DNA of 64,000 nt from Flavobacteriaceae bacterium 3519-10 (GTDB lineage: Bacteria; Bacteroidota; Bacteroidia; Flavobacteriales; Weeksellaceae), in contig CP001673.1 in assembly GCA_000023725.1 (NCBI GenBank), positions 444,342 through 508,341 of the forward strand, given 5' to 3'. Every line of letters begins with the position of its first letter. Position 1 is the first letter of the stretch. The position numbers and the translations under genes were made by a program. The notes beneath the pieces are model-generated. The model was not told where the DNA came from and searched no databases. It saw nothing but the letters and a program-made list of their open reading frames with translations. Positions 1-8,326 of this stretch are shown here, in pieces.

Positions 1-270
1 ATTAGAAACTTTTATCGAATAGAAGAAGCACAGCCAGTGGAAGCCCATAAAACCTCCAATCATCACGAGCTGCGCCAAAAGTTTTCGTGGTACCCTAAGG
101 CTGCGCTTTTTAAAAACCCTGAAAAACAGAAACAGAATTGCCGATGCAAAAAACATACGGTAGAAAACCAGCACGTGCGCGTTGGCATGGATCAGTTTGC
201 CCAAAATAGCTGTGAAGCCCCATAAAAAGACAATTACATGCAATCTGAATAAGGCCGAATTTTTATACAC
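1..270 (-). CDS. EamA/DMT-family transporter, N-terminal part (runs off the window)
   Basis: This is the first ~90 residues of a polytopic inner-membrane protein whose 3' end lies left of the window. The translation shows a hydrophobic helix containing LWGFTAILGKL, then YRMFFASAILFLFF, a basic linker, and a third helix GGFMGFHWLCFFYS. This matches the first helices of EamA-type drug/metabolite exporters; the substrate is unknown. There is no ATG. An in-frame TAG lies at 298-300, and I place the start at the GTG at 268-270, about 19 nt below a TAGATTTG promoter box. A TTG codon a few residues downstream is an alternative. Confidence 0.75.
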   Translation of the reverse strand, partial: MYKNSALFRLHVIVFLWGFTAILGKLIHANAHVLVFYRMFFASAILFLFFRVFKKRSLRVPRKLLAQLVMIGGFMGFHWLCFFYSIKVSN

Positions 271-292
271 CGCTGATTTTTTTTGAGTTGTG

Positions 293-300
293 CAAATCTA
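293..300 (-). promoter_or_regulatory. -7 promoter box for the EamA transporter
   Basis: The minus strand reads TAGATTTG, a match to the Bacteroidetes TAnnTTTG element. It sits 22 nt before the proposed GTG start. No TTG element is present at the expected distance. Confidence 0.4.
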
Positions 301-361
301 CAAATCACTTTCCGAATTTTGCTGATATTTTACTTGGTGGCCGCTGCACAAAACACAAAAA

Positions 362-389
362 CCCCAAAAATCTGTGAGAATTTTTGGGG
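362..389. terminator. Strong hairpin in the 271-631 gap
   Basis: A perfect 10-bp stem (CCCCAAAAAT with ATTTTTGGGG) encloses an 8-nt loop. Read on the minus strand it is followed by TTTTTGTGTTTTG, so it looks like an intrinsic terminator in that direction, although no minus-strand gene lies immediately upstream. The rest of the 271-631 gap is AT-rich and shows no gene. Confidence 0.5.
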
Positions 390-631
390 CTTTCAAATAA
401 TAAACTATTAAAAAAATAAACTAGGAACCGAACTTTAAATAAAATTCACGAAACTATTTTAGGATTTCTGATTATGAAACGTAATCTGCGCCTCAATATT
501 TTGCAGTTATTTATTTTTTTATGTTAAATATTTCTTAATAAAAATCTGATTGTCAGATGATTTGCTGTGCGCGCCGATCCGATGCCGGAAATTTTCTTAA
601 AATCTTTATCTTTAGCGCAAATATTGAGATA

Positions 632-2260
632 ATGGATTTGGAATTCAACAAAAGAGAAGATCAGAATAAACTTAAGCTCGCTGAAATAAACCGCCTGCTG
701 GCTCAGATAAAAAAGGGTGGTGGCGAACAGCGTCTTCAGAAGCAGCGCGACGAGGGCAAACTCACCGCCCGCGAAAGAATTGAATATCTTCTTGATAAAA
801 ATTCTGAATCGATCGAAATTGGCGCGTTTGCTGGTTTCGAAATGTACGAAGAGCATGGCGGCTGTCCCGGTGGTGGCGTCATTGTGGTGATGGGCTATGT
901 TTCGGGGAAGCAATGTCTTGTGGTAGCGAACGATGCTTCTGTAAAAGCCGGTGCCTGGTTTCCGATCACCGCAAAGAAAAATCTGCGTGCCCAGGAAATC
1001 TCAATGGAAAACCGGCTGCCGATTATTTATCTCGTAGATTCGGCAGGCGTCTATCTACCGATGCAGGACGAAATTTTCCCCGATAAAGAACATTTCGGCA
1101 GAATCTTCAGAAACAATGCGAAGATGAGCGCGATGGGCATCATCCAGATCTCCGCGGTGATGGGCAGTTGCGTGGCCGGCGGTGCGTACCTCCCAATTAT
1201 GAGTGACGAAGCGATGATCGTGGATAAGACGGGCTCTATTTTTCTTGCCGGAAGTTACCTGGTAAAAGCGGCTATTGGTGAAAATATCGATAACGAAACA
1301 TTGGGCGGCGCGACCACACATTGCGAAATCTCTGGCGTTACCGACTATAAAGCCAAAGACGATCAGGATGCCTTGAACCGTATTAAAAATATCATGAAAT
1401 CAATCGGTAGCTATGAAAAAGCGGGCTTTGACCGCATTGAAAGTTTCCCGCCGAAAGAAAAAATCGAGAATATTTTTGGTCACATGCCGGATTCCAGGGC
1501 TGATCAGTACGATACTTTCAACATCATTAAATGTTTAGTGGATCATTCAGAATTCGAAGAATATAAGCCCGATTACGGCAAAACTATAATCTGTGCAACC
1601 GCCAGAATCGATGGCTGGAGCGTTGGAATTGTTGCCAACCAGAGAAAACTCGTAAAGAACGGCAAAGGCGAAATGCAGTTTGGCGGCGTGATCTATTCCG
1701 ATTCAGCGGATAAAGCCACGCGGTTTATCGCCAACTGCAATCAACGGAAAATCCCGCTTATTTTCCTTCAGGATGTCACCGGTTTTATGGTCGGTTCCAA
1801 GTCTGAGCATGGCGGAATTATTAAAGACGGGGCAAAAATGGTGAACGCTGTAGCCAATTCGGTGGTGCCGAAATTCACCGTAATCACCGGCAATTCTTAC
1901 GGTGCAGGAAATTATGCAATGTGCGGAAAAGCCTACGACCCGAGACTTATTGTTGCCTGGCCGTGGAGCGATCTGGCGGTAATGGGTGGAAGCCAGGCTG
2001 CGAAAGTTCTGGCGCAAATTCAGGAATCGACCTTAAAAAAGCAGGGCAAAGAAATTACGCCGGAGGAACATCAGGAAATTCTTGACACCATCTCAAAAAG
2101 ATATAAGAAGCAAACCGAACCAACCTACGCGGCGGCGAGGCTTTGGACCGATGCAATCATCAATCCGGTTGATACGCGCACGTGGATTTCGATGGGCATC
2201 GAAGCAGCGAATCACGCGCCGATTACTGAAAAGTTTAATTTGGGTGTAATTCAGGTTTAA
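632..2260 (+). CDS. Acyl-CoA carboxylase carboxyltransferase (beta) subunit, methylcrotonyl-CoA carboxylase-like
   Basis: This 542-residue protein has the size and fold signature of the beta subunits of biotin-dependent acyl-CoA carboxylases, which move the carboxyl group from biotin to an acyl-CoA in the cytoplasm. The N-terminal crotonase-like half carries SCVAGGAYLP near residue 180 and the C-terminal half carries GNSYGAGNYAMCGKAYDP near residue 420. The GNY-MCG-AY signature is closer to methylcrotonyl-CoA than to propionyl-CoA carboxylases, which would mean leucine breakdown. The biotin-carrying alpha subunit is not in the window. I chose the ATG at 632 (MDLEFNKRED) because the upstream in-frame extension is not family-like and overlaps the likely promoter region. 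Substrate is inferred. Confidence 0.88.
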   Translation: MDLEFNKREDQNKLKLAEINRLLAQIKKGGGEQRLQKQRDEGKLTARERIEYLLDKNSESIEIGAFAGFEMYEEHGGCPGGGVIVVMGYVSGKQCLVVANDASVKAGAWFPITAKKNLRAQEISMENRLPIIYLVDSAGVYLPMQDEIFPDKEHFGRIFRNNAKMSAMGIIQISAVMGSCVAGGAYLPIMSDEAMIVDKTGSIFLAGSYLVKAAIGENIDNETLGGATTHCEISGVTDYKAKDDQDALNRIKNIMKSIGSYEKAGFDRIESFPPKEKIENIFGHMPDSRADQYDTFNIIKCLVDHSEFEEYKPDYGKTIICATARIDGWSVGIVANQRKLVKNGKGEMQFGGVIYSDSADKATRFIANCNQRKIPLIFLQDVTGFMVGSKSEHGGIIKDGAKMVNAVANSVVPKFTVITGNSYGAGNYAMCGKAYDPRLIVAWPWSDLAVMGGSQAAKVLAQIQESTLKKQGKEITPEEHQEILDTISKRYKKQTEPTYAAARLWTDAIINPVDTRTWISMGIEAANHAPITEKFNLGVIQV

Positions 2261-2277
2261 TTTAAAAAAAATAAGAA

Positions 2278-2778
2278 ATGACCAACCGGGATTTTTTTAG
2301 GTTGATGATTAAGCTGTTTGGTTTATATCAGTTTTTAATTGTTGTTTTTACGGTTTTGCCATCGCAATTTAATGTGATGTTCAGTGATTTTTTTTCAAAA
2401 TGGATTACCGTTTCCTCCTTTGCTTTATTGTCGATTTTAATTTTAGGAATATTTTATTTTCTGATTAAATCTCCAGATAAAATAATTGATTTTTTCAAAT
2501 TGGATAAGGGTTTCGATAGTGAAAAGATCGCAATTAATAATCTCAGTTCGTCGGCTATACTTCAGATTGGATTAATTTTGATTGCAGGCTTTTTGATTGT
2601 TGATAATTTTGCCAGCTTTTTTTCTAAGCTCATTTATTATTTTAAAATGAATTTTTTGCCGGAAGATTTGCGGGGTTTACAAAATTCCGAAGATTTAATT
2701 TTTTCTGGTATTAACCTTATTCTCGGTTTTATACTGATCATTTTTAGAAAACAAATAGCAGAAAAATTTTCGTCCTAA
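2278..2778 (+). CDS. Small four-helix membrane protein of unknown function
   Basis: This 166-residue protein is not one I recognise. It shows four hydrophobic segments, at roughly residues 10-30, 40-62, 92-115 and 143-158, with a short polar stretch (SPDKIIDFFKLDKGFDSEK) between the second and third. It starts 17 nt after the carboxylase gene on the same strand and could be co-transcribed with it. Its AT-rich, Leu/Ile/Phe-heavy codon use is what a small integral membrane protein would give. No catalytic motif is visible. Confidence 0.7.
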   Translation: MTNRDFFRLMIKLFGLYQFLIVVFTVLPSQFNVMFSDFFSKWITVSSFALLSILILGIFYFLIKSPDKIIDFFKLDKGFDSEKIAINNLSSSAILQIGLILIAGFLIVDNFASFFSKLIYYFKMNFLPEDLRGLQNSEDLIFSGINLILGFILIIFRKQIAEKFSS

Positions 2779-2793
2779 ACCAACACAACCACC

Positions 2794-3384
2794 ATGAAAA
2801 AAAACCTTGTTTTCTTCGCCTTAATCGTGTTTACCTTTGGTTTTAGCCAATGCTACGTTGATGGCAGCCCAACAATTTACGTAGGTGAAACCCAAACTTA
2901 CACCGTAAAGAATAATGTTGCGAAATGTGCGACCTGCTATAGTTGGTCCGCTACTGAAGGAAACATAAACATAAAGACATCGAAGACAGAAAACTTGGAA
3001 ATCACAGGGCTGGCCGAAGGTACTTCGATGATTTTCCTCACGATGCAAACCGCGAAAGGCGAGGCGCGATGCAATAAGAATATCAGTATTTTGCCTGCCG
3101 TAATTCGCGAAAATCCTGATTGCGACGTATATTACAGCGGTTTCTCCGAGAAGAAAAGCGGCGACGGCCAGGTGACTTTTGTCCACAAAAAATCTGATGC
3201 CTACAGTTACCGCTGGACTGCTTTATTCGATGACGGAACAAGCGAAACTTCTACCGATGCATTCCCCACTTTTAAGTTTACCAAAAACAACCAGATCGGC
3301 AAAATTTCGGTGCAGATTTTAGCGGAACAGTGTATGCGGACTTACAGCAAAACCTACGAAAAAAACTTCTGGACTTACTTTTAA
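2794..3384 (+). CDS. Exported protein of unknown function
   Basis: The 196-residue product begins with a clear signal peptide (MKKNLVFFALIVFTFGFSQ, then Cys). The mature part has paired cysteines (CATC near residue 47, later single Cys), and its alternation of polar and aromatic residues, with stretches such as YSWSATEGN and YRWTALFDDGTS, resembles Ig-like or PKD-like beta-sandwich modules. That is a fold guess only. There is no C-terminal sorting domain. It begins 15 nt after the preceding membrane-protein gene, so the two may share a transcript. Confidence 0.65.
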   Translation: MKKNLVFFALIVFTFGFSQCYVDGSPTIYVGETQTYTVKNNVAKCATCYSWSATEGNINIKTSKTENLEITGLAEGTSMIFLTMQTAKGEARCNKNISILPAVIRENPDCDVYYSGFSEKKSGDGQVTFVHKKSDAYSYRWTALFDDGTSETSTDAFPTFKFTKNNQIGKISVQILAEQCMRTYSKTYEKNFWTYF

Positions 3385-3401
3385 TAAAGTTCAGGTATCG
3401 C

Positions 3402-4229
3402 TTAGCCTATTTTCACACTCGTCATACTCAGGCTTCCTCCGATAAGTTCATCATTGAAGAGCGACAGTTCTTCGGATTTTTCCTTCAGGCCTAATGAATA
3501 GATCAGCGGCAGATAATGGTCGGGCGTTGGAACCGCTGCATGCATAAAAATGCCCTGCTTTTCGTAATCGATCAGCTGCTTAAAATCGCCGTCGAGAAGC
3601 CAGTTGTTGCTTTTTTCACGCGCTTCATGTGCCCAGTCGTAGCCGTAACCCACCGTATTGATATTGCGGAAATCTACCATCCGAAGATTATGGATAATAT
3701 TACCGCTCCCAATAATCAGCACGCCTTTTTCGCGGAGTTTCTGTAATCTCTTTGCAAGGTCGAAATGATACTGCGGCGGTTTTGTGTAATCAATGCTAAG
3801 CTGTATCACCGGAATATCCGCATTCGGATAAAGGTGTTTAATGACGCTCCATGCGCCGTGATCGAGACCCCAGTTGTGGTTCTCTTCGACAGGGCTTGGC
3901 GCCAGCAGTTCGGCAGTTAATTCTGCAAGATCGGGATTGCCCGGAGCAGGATAATCTACCGCAAAAAGTTCCTCAGGGAATCCATAAAAATCATGAATTG
4001 TGCGCGGCATTTCCATCGCTGTTACAAATGTTCCTTTGGTGAACCAGTGCGCAGAAACGCAGAGTATTGCAGTAGGTTTCGGAATTTCTTTTGAAACATC
4101 ACGGAATCCCTGCACAAACTGGTTTTCTTCAATTGCATTCATCGGTGATCCATGCCCAAGGAAGAGCACGGGCATCTTTTGGGTGTTTTTAAACTGATGG
4201 GTTATATTTTCTAAGTCGTTCAGATTCAT
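3402..4229 (-). CDS. ygiD: 4,5-DOPA dioxygenase-type extradiol dioxygenase
   Basis: The 275-residue protein matches the class III extradiol (LigB-like) family typified by E. coli YgiD, which opens the ring of DOPA and related catechols using a divalent metal. Visible signatures are LFLGHGSPMNAIEEN near residue 22 (a metal-binding His), CVSAHWFTKGTFVT, NWGLDHGAWSVIKHLYP and GSGNIIHNLR, together holding the conserved histidines. It has no signal peptide and should be cytosolic. It is transcribed alone and convergent with the preceding exported-protein gene. The physiological substrate is unknown. Confidence 0.9.
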   Translation of the reverse strand: MNLNDLENITHQFKNTQKMPVLFLGHGSPMNAIEENQFVQGFRDVSKEIPKPTAILCVSAHWFTKGTFVTAMEMPRTIHDFYGFPEELFAVDYPAPGNPDLAELTAELLAPSPVEENHNWGLDHGAWSVIKHLYPNADIPVIQLSIDYTKPPQYHFDLAKRLQKLREKGVLIIGSGNIIHNLRMVDFRNINTVGYGYDWAHEAREKSNNWLLDGDFKQLIDYEKQGIFMHAAVPTPDHYLPLIYSLGLKEKSEELSLFNDELIGGSLSMTSVKIG

Positions 4230-4245
4230 GTTTTTAAAATTTTAA

Positions 4246-4286
4246 ATAAAAAAAGTTCACTAAAACCCTAAGGATTTTGGTGAACT
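4246..4286 (-). terminator. Intrinsic terminator after the YceI gene
   Basis: AGTTCAC at 4254-4260 pairs with GTGAACT at 4280-4286, continued inward by an AAAA/TTTT segment. On the minus strand the stem is followed by a run of seven T at 4247-4253. It ends the YceI transcript before ygiD. Confidence 0.75.
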
Positions 4287-4308
4287 CTTCAAAAATAAAC
4301 TATGAAAT

Positions 4309-4818
4309 TTATGCTTTCACAAACTGCAGTTCACCTGCTATTTTCACTTCGTCGGAAACCATTACGCCGCCGGTTTCAAGCGCAGCATTCCAGTTAAGTC
4401 CGAAATCTTTTCTGTTGATTTTTCCTTCAAACGAGAAACCGGCTTTGGTTTGTCCCCAAGGGTCAACATTGGTACCTCCGAAATCTACATCTAAAGTAAT
4501 CGGTTTCGAAACTCCGTTGATTGTAAGTGTTCCTGAACCGTTTTCAGTTAAAGCGTCGCTTTCAAAAGTGATTTGCGGGTGAGCTTCAGTATTGAAGAAT
4601 TCGGCACTTTTAAGGTGGTTGTCGCGGTCTGTATTGTTTGTGCTGATTGATGAAGCATCAACGGTTGCTTTTACCTTAACACTTTTAAAAGTGTCATCGG
4701 CAGTATCTAGCTCTACATTGAATTCTTTGAATTCGCCTTTTACGTTAGAAATCATCATGTGTCTTACTTTGAAAGTAATTTCACTGTGAGTTGGGTCTAA
4801 GTTCCATTTTGCTGACAT
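4309..4818 (-). CDS. YceI-family lipocalin-like protein
   Basis: The 169-residue product starts MSAKWNLDPTHSEITFKVRHM, the YceI family opening, and keeps the core pattern of a lipid- or isoprenoid-binding beta-barrel (FKSVKVKATVDASSI, FEGKINRKDFGLNWNAALETGGVMVSDEVKI). Members bind long amphiphilic molecules. Unlike E. coli YceI, this copy has no signal peptide, so it is probably cytoplasmic. A TATCTTTG box lies upstream and an intrinsic terminator follows, so it is a single-gene unit. Confidence 0.92.
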   Translation of the reverse strand: MSAKWNLDPTHSEITFKVRHMMISNVKGEFKEFNVELDTADDTFKSVKVKATVDASSISTNNTDRDNHLKSAEFFNTEAHPQITFESDALTENGSGTLTINGVSKPITLDVDFGGTNVDPWGQTKAGFSFEGKINRKDFGLNWNAALETGGVMVSDEVKIAGELQFVKA

Positions 4819-4857
4819 AATATTTTGATTTGTTGGTTAGTATTTAAATTTCTTATG

Positions 4858-4865
4858 CAAAGATA
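4858..4865 (-). promoter_or_regulatory. -7 promoter box for the YceI gene
   Basis: The minus strand reads TATCTTTG, an exact TAnnTTTG match, giving a leader of about 35 nt before the ATG at 4818. No TTG element is seen at 18-20 nt. Confidence 0.5.
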
Positions 4866-4987
4866 CAGTGCACTTTTCGGGCTGACATTGATGTACGTTA
4901 ATAAATGCGGCTCGAGCTAAACGGTTGGTTTTTAAAGATACAAAGAAAATTTATGTCTGTTTGTAGGCGACTAAGCCCCTGAAGCTT

Positions 4988-5018
4988 TTGGTTAATCCGC
5001 ACATAAATTGTAAATTTA
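4988..5018 (+). promoter_or_regulatory. Promoter for the M13 peptidase gene
   Basis: TTG at 4988-4990, a 20-nt spacer, then TAAATTTA at 5011-5018. The last base departs from the TAnnTTTG consensus. It lies about 45 nt before the start codon. Confidence 0.45.
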
Positions 5019-5067
5019 CTACCTAACAGCAGTGTAACAACACTGTAAAAGTATCGACTTAATAAAA

Positions 5068-7170
5068 ATGAAATTATTTATGAAAAGAGTTACGATAAGC
5101 GCTTTAGCTTTTTCAGGTATTGTTTTGCTGCATTCATGTGGCACTGCAAATACTGCAGATCAGTCTGCAACGGAGAACCAAACGGTTGCCACAGAGACCA
5201 AAGCCGCACCGGCGGAGGAAGGGCTAAACCTTGATTATATGGACACCGCCGTGCGTCCTCAGGACGATTTCTTCAGTTACGTAAATGGCAACTGGGTGAA
5301 AACAGCGGAAATTCCTTCCGATAAAGCATCTTGGGGAAGTTTCAATGCGCTTCGCGAAGATGTTGATGTAGCTTCACTTGAGATTTTAAACAAGATTTTA
5401 TCCGATCAGTTTTCGGCCGGCTCCGAAGGCCAAAAAATTCAGGCGCTGTACGGCACTTTCATGAACTGGGACAAACGGAATGCGGACGGCATTAACCCGA
5501 TTAAAGCGGATCTTGCTAAAATCGATCAGCTCAAAACCATCGCAGACCTTCAGAAATATTTAATTGAAGCCACTAAAACCGGCGATAATCCTCTTTACGC
5601 GTGGAGAGTGGGCGCGGATCTGAAAAACTCCAAGATGAACGCCGTTTATTTTGGTGGACCAAGCTTAGGTTTAGGCCGCGATTACTACCAGAAAGAGAGC
5701 GAATCAAACACCGCGACGCTAGCAGAGTACAAAAACTACCTGGCTCAGCTGTACACCGTTTTAGGCTATAAAAACGCTGACCAAACTGCGCAACGTGTGG
5801 TAGCATTCGAGAAACAACTTGCGAAAGACCTTCTTAACAATGAGCAAAACCGTGACGCCAACTTGAGATACAATCCTAAGAATGTTTCTGAGCTACCTGC
5901 ACTGGTAAAAAGCATCAATTTGCCAAACTATCTTTCGGCTGTTGGTGTAAATACAGATAAGGTGATCGTAAGCGAAATCAAATATCTCCAAAACATGGAC
6001 AGCTGGATGAACGCCAGAACGCTTCCATTAATCAAAGAATATCTTAAAGCGCGTATGGTTGCGGGTAATGCCACAAACCTGAACCAGCAGCTGGACGACA
6101 TCAACTTTAATTTTTATTCTAAATATCTGCAGGGCCAGAAAGAGCAGCGTTCAATGGACAAGCGCGGACTTGGTATTGTTAACGGTACTTTGGGCGAGGC
6201 TTTCGGAAAGCTTTATGTAGAGAAATATTTTCCTGCAGGCGCGAAAGAACAGATGGAAACTTACATCAGCTACATCAAAAAAGGTTTCGAACATCACATC
6301 GCAAACCTCGACTGGATGTCGCCGGAAACAAAAGTAAAGGCACAGGAAAAACTTTCGAAGTTCAGCGTGAAAATTGCGTATCCTGATACCTGGAAAGATT
6401 ATTCGAAATTGCAGTTAGCTTCCGATGCAGACGGCGGATCTTACTATACCAACCTGCAGAAAGTTACCGAGTGGCAGTACGCCAAAAACCTCGATAAAGT
6501 AGGCAAACCGGTTGATAAAACCGAATGGGGAATGGCACCGCAGACTGTAAACGCGTATTACAGCGGTTCGAATAACGAGATCGTGTTCCCGGCAGCAATT
6601 CTTCAGCCGCCTTTCTTCAATTTTAAAGCAGATCCTGCGGTAAACTTTGGCGGAATCGGAGCTGTAATCGGGCATGAAATTTCTCACGGCTTCGACGATT
6701 CAGGATCAAGATTTGACGGTGACGGTAACCTCAATAACTGGTGGACCGATGCCGACAGAAAGAATTTCGACGGTAAAGTAGGTCAGCTGGCCGATCAATA
6801 CAGCAAATACGAGCCTGTGAAAGGAAGTTTCATTAACGGGAAATTCACAAGTGGAGAAAACATCGGCGATTTAGGAGGTGTTGCAGTTGCGTACACGGCG
6901 CTGCAGATGTACCTTAAAGATCACGGAGATCCGGGATTGATCTCCGGTTTCAATCAGGATCAGCGCTTTTTCATGAGCTGGGCTACCGTTTGGAGAACCA
7001 AATCTACCGAGCAGTATATGGTCAACCAGGTGAAGACAGATCCGCACTCGCCGGGATATTTCCGCGCGTTCGGGCCGTTGGTCAATCAGGATTCCTTCTA
7101 CAAGGCGTTTGACGTAAAACCTGGCGACAAACTTTATAAAGCACCGGAAGAAAGGGTAAAAATCTGGTAA
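5068..7170 (+). CDS. M13-family zinc metallopeptidase (neprilysin/PepO-like) lipoprotein
   Basis: The 700-residue protein is a full-length M13 endopeptidase that cleaves short peptides. The zinc motif HEISHGFDD lies near residue 536, the third ligand motif GENIGDLGG near 597, and the substrate-binding NAYYS motif near 494. The N-terminus has a lipoprotein signal ending LLHSCGT, followed by a Thr/Ala/Glu-rich linker, so the enzyme is probably lipid-anchored in the envelope. MKLFMKR offers two possible starts; I keep the first. It is a single gene between its own promoter and a strong terminator. Confidence 0.94.
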   Translation: MKLFMKRVTISALAFSGIVLLHSCGTANTADQSATENQTVATETKAAPAEEGLNLDYMDTAVRPQDDFFSYVNGNWVKTAEIPSDKASWGSFNALREDVDVASLEILNKILSDQFSAGSEGQKIQALYGTFMNWDKRNADGINPIKADLAKIDQLKTIADLQKYLIEATKTGDNPLYAWRVGADLKNSKMNAVYFGGPSLGLGRDYYQKESESNTATLAEYKNYLAQLYTVLGYKNADQTAQRVVAFEKQLAKDLLNNEQNRDANLRYNPKNVSELPALVKSINLPNYLSAVGVNTDKVIVSEIKYLQNMDSWMNARTLPLIKEYLKARMVAGNATNLNQQLDDINFNFYSKYLQGQKEQRSMDKRGLGIVNGTLGEAFGKLYVEKYFPAGAKEQMETYISYIKKGFEHHIANLDWMSPETKVKAQEKLSKFSVKIAYPDTWKDYSKLQLASDADGGSYYTNLQKVTEWQYAKNLDKVGKPVDKTEWGMAPQTVNAYYSGSNNEIVFPAAILQPPFFNFKADPAVNFGGIGAVIGHEISHGFDDSGSRFDGDGNLNNWWTDADRKNFDGKVGQLADQYSKYEPVKGSFINGKFTSGENIGDLGGVAVAYTALQMYLKDHGDPGLISGFNQDQRFFMSWATVWRTKSTEQYMVNQVKTDPHSPGYFRAFGPLVNQDSFYKAFDVKPGDKLYKAPEERVKIW

Positions 7171-7175
7171 CATAC

Positions 7176-7209
7176 AAATCACTCAGTTTTAGCTGGGTGA
7201 TTTTTTTTT
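7176..7209 (+). terminator. Intrinsic terminator after the M13 peptidase
   Basis: AAATCACTCAG and CTGGGTGATTT form an 11-bp stem (one T-G wobble) around TTTTAG, followed by T at 7201-7209. It directly abuts the structured repeat that begins at 7210. Confidence 0.85.
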
Positions 7210-7343
7210 GGGCGTGTCCCTCGCAGCCGCAACGGCAGCCGCCCGGGTCGCTACGTCCGTTACAATCTTTATCTTTAGCGCGGCGGCGAAGCCGCCGCGC
7301 TAAAGATAAAGGATTTTCACTCCCATCGCTCACGCAGACGCCC
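7210..7343 (-). repeat. Structured intergenic repeat, copy 1 (central 21-bp hairpin)
   Basis: The outer ends GGGCGT (7210-7215) and ACGCCC (7338-7343) are complementary. The centre is a perfect 21-bp stem (7267-7287 with 7291-7311) around GAA. On the minus strand the stem is flanked by AGTGAAAATCCTTT and AAAGATTGTAACGGA, which match the flanks of the copy at 24584. A small GCCG-CAA-CGGC hairpin sits at 7226-7236. No coding signal is convincing here, so I read it as a repeated, foldable non-coding element. Confidence 0.75.
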
Positions 7344-7407
7344 GGGAACAACAGCACACATTTTGAAGAACCTCCAGCCATATCATTAATATTCAGGAAA
7401 TTCTACA

Positions 7408-8274
7408 ATGAAAATTCAAATTAAAAAAAACATCATCATCCGTAATGCCGAAACCCGCGATTTCCTCGCTGATGCTTACTTTAAGGACTCATCTAAAAAA
7501 CTTCCGCTTGTGATTTTCGCGCACGGCTACAAAGGTTACAAAGATTGGGGCGCGTGGGATCTGATGGCGGAAAAATTCGCACAGGAAGGTTTTTTCTTTG
7601 TCAAATTCAACTTTTCGCATAATGGAACCACTTTGGACAAACCCACTAAATTTGCTGACCTTGAAGCCTTCGCCAACAACAATTTCACCAAAGAAATGTC
7701 GGATTATGACGCACTCATCAATCATTTCAGCAGTTCGTTGGAAGTCGATTCGAACAGAATTGCGGTGATCGGCCACAGCCGTGGCGCCGGAATTTCAGTA
7801 ATCAAGTCATTCGAAGACGACCGAATAAAAGCTGTAGTATCACTTGCAGGCGTAAGTCACTTCGGCTACCGTTTCCCTTCCGGGGACCGGCTTCAGCATT
7901 GGCAAGATACGGGTGTGATGTACTCTGAAAATGCACGGACTAAACAGCAGATGCCGCACTACTATCAGTTTTTCGAAGATTATAAAGCCAACGAGCAGCG
8001 TTTTTCTGTTCAGCATGCGGCGCAACATTTGGAGAAACCGATGCTGATCATCCAGGGAACCGATGATGCCGCGGTGAAAGACAAGGAAGCTTTTTTACTT
8101 AACGAATGGTGTAAATCTTCGGAACTGTTTATCATGGAAGGTGCGAACCACACATTTGGTGCCACTGAACCTTGGTCTTCCGGACATTTGCCCGATGACC
8201 TGCAACGCGCCACAGATAAAATGACCGCTTTTCTGGACGGGGTTTTTAAATTAAATCAGAAGAATCCGGGCTAG
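7408..8274 (+). CDS. Alpha/beta hydrolase
   Basis: The 288-residue protein has the alpha/beta-hydrolase arrangement: an oxyanion-side motif FAHGYKGYKDWG near residue 37, the nucleophile elbow GHSRGAG with Ser near 123, an acid in IIQGTDDAAV near 218, and the catalytic His in EGANHTFG near 248. It resembles dienelactone hydrolase or S9/S33-like esterases, but no motif fixes the substrate. It lacks a signal peptide. It stands alone between the structured repeat and the terC promoter. Confidence 0.88.
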   Translation: MKIQIKKNIIIRNAETRDFLADAYFKDSSKKLPLVIFAHGYKGYKDWGAWDLMAEKFAQEGFFFVKFNFSHNGTTLDKPTKFADLEAFANNNFTKEMSDYDALINHFSSSLEVDSNRIAVIGHSRGAGISVIKSFEDDRIKAVVSLAGVSHFGYRFPSGDRLQHWQDTGVMYSENARTKQQMPHYYQFFEDYKANEQRFSVQHAAQHLEKPMLIIQGTDDAAVKDKEAFLLNEWCKSSELFIMEGANHTFGATEPWSSGHLPDDLQRATDKMTAFLDGVFKLNQKNPG

Positions 8275-8295
8275 GTTATTTAATAAATTTAGCAG

Positions 8296-8303
8296 TATTT
8301 TTG
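8296..8303 (+). promoter_or_regulatory. -7 promoter box for terC
   Basis: TATTTTTG matches TAnnTTTG and sits 23 nt before the terC ATG. Confidence 0.45.
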
Positions 8304-8326
8304 ACGCATATTAAAATAGAAAACGA

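Noticed and set aside
524..913. 129-codon minus-strand frame over the carboxylase start
   Set aside because: Antisense shadow of a well-supported gene, also crossing its promoter.
7082..7424. Open frames over the repeat at 7210-7343
   Set aside because: They arise from the GC-rich palindrome, have Arg/Pro-rich translations unlike real proteins, and start inside neighbouring genes or the terminator.
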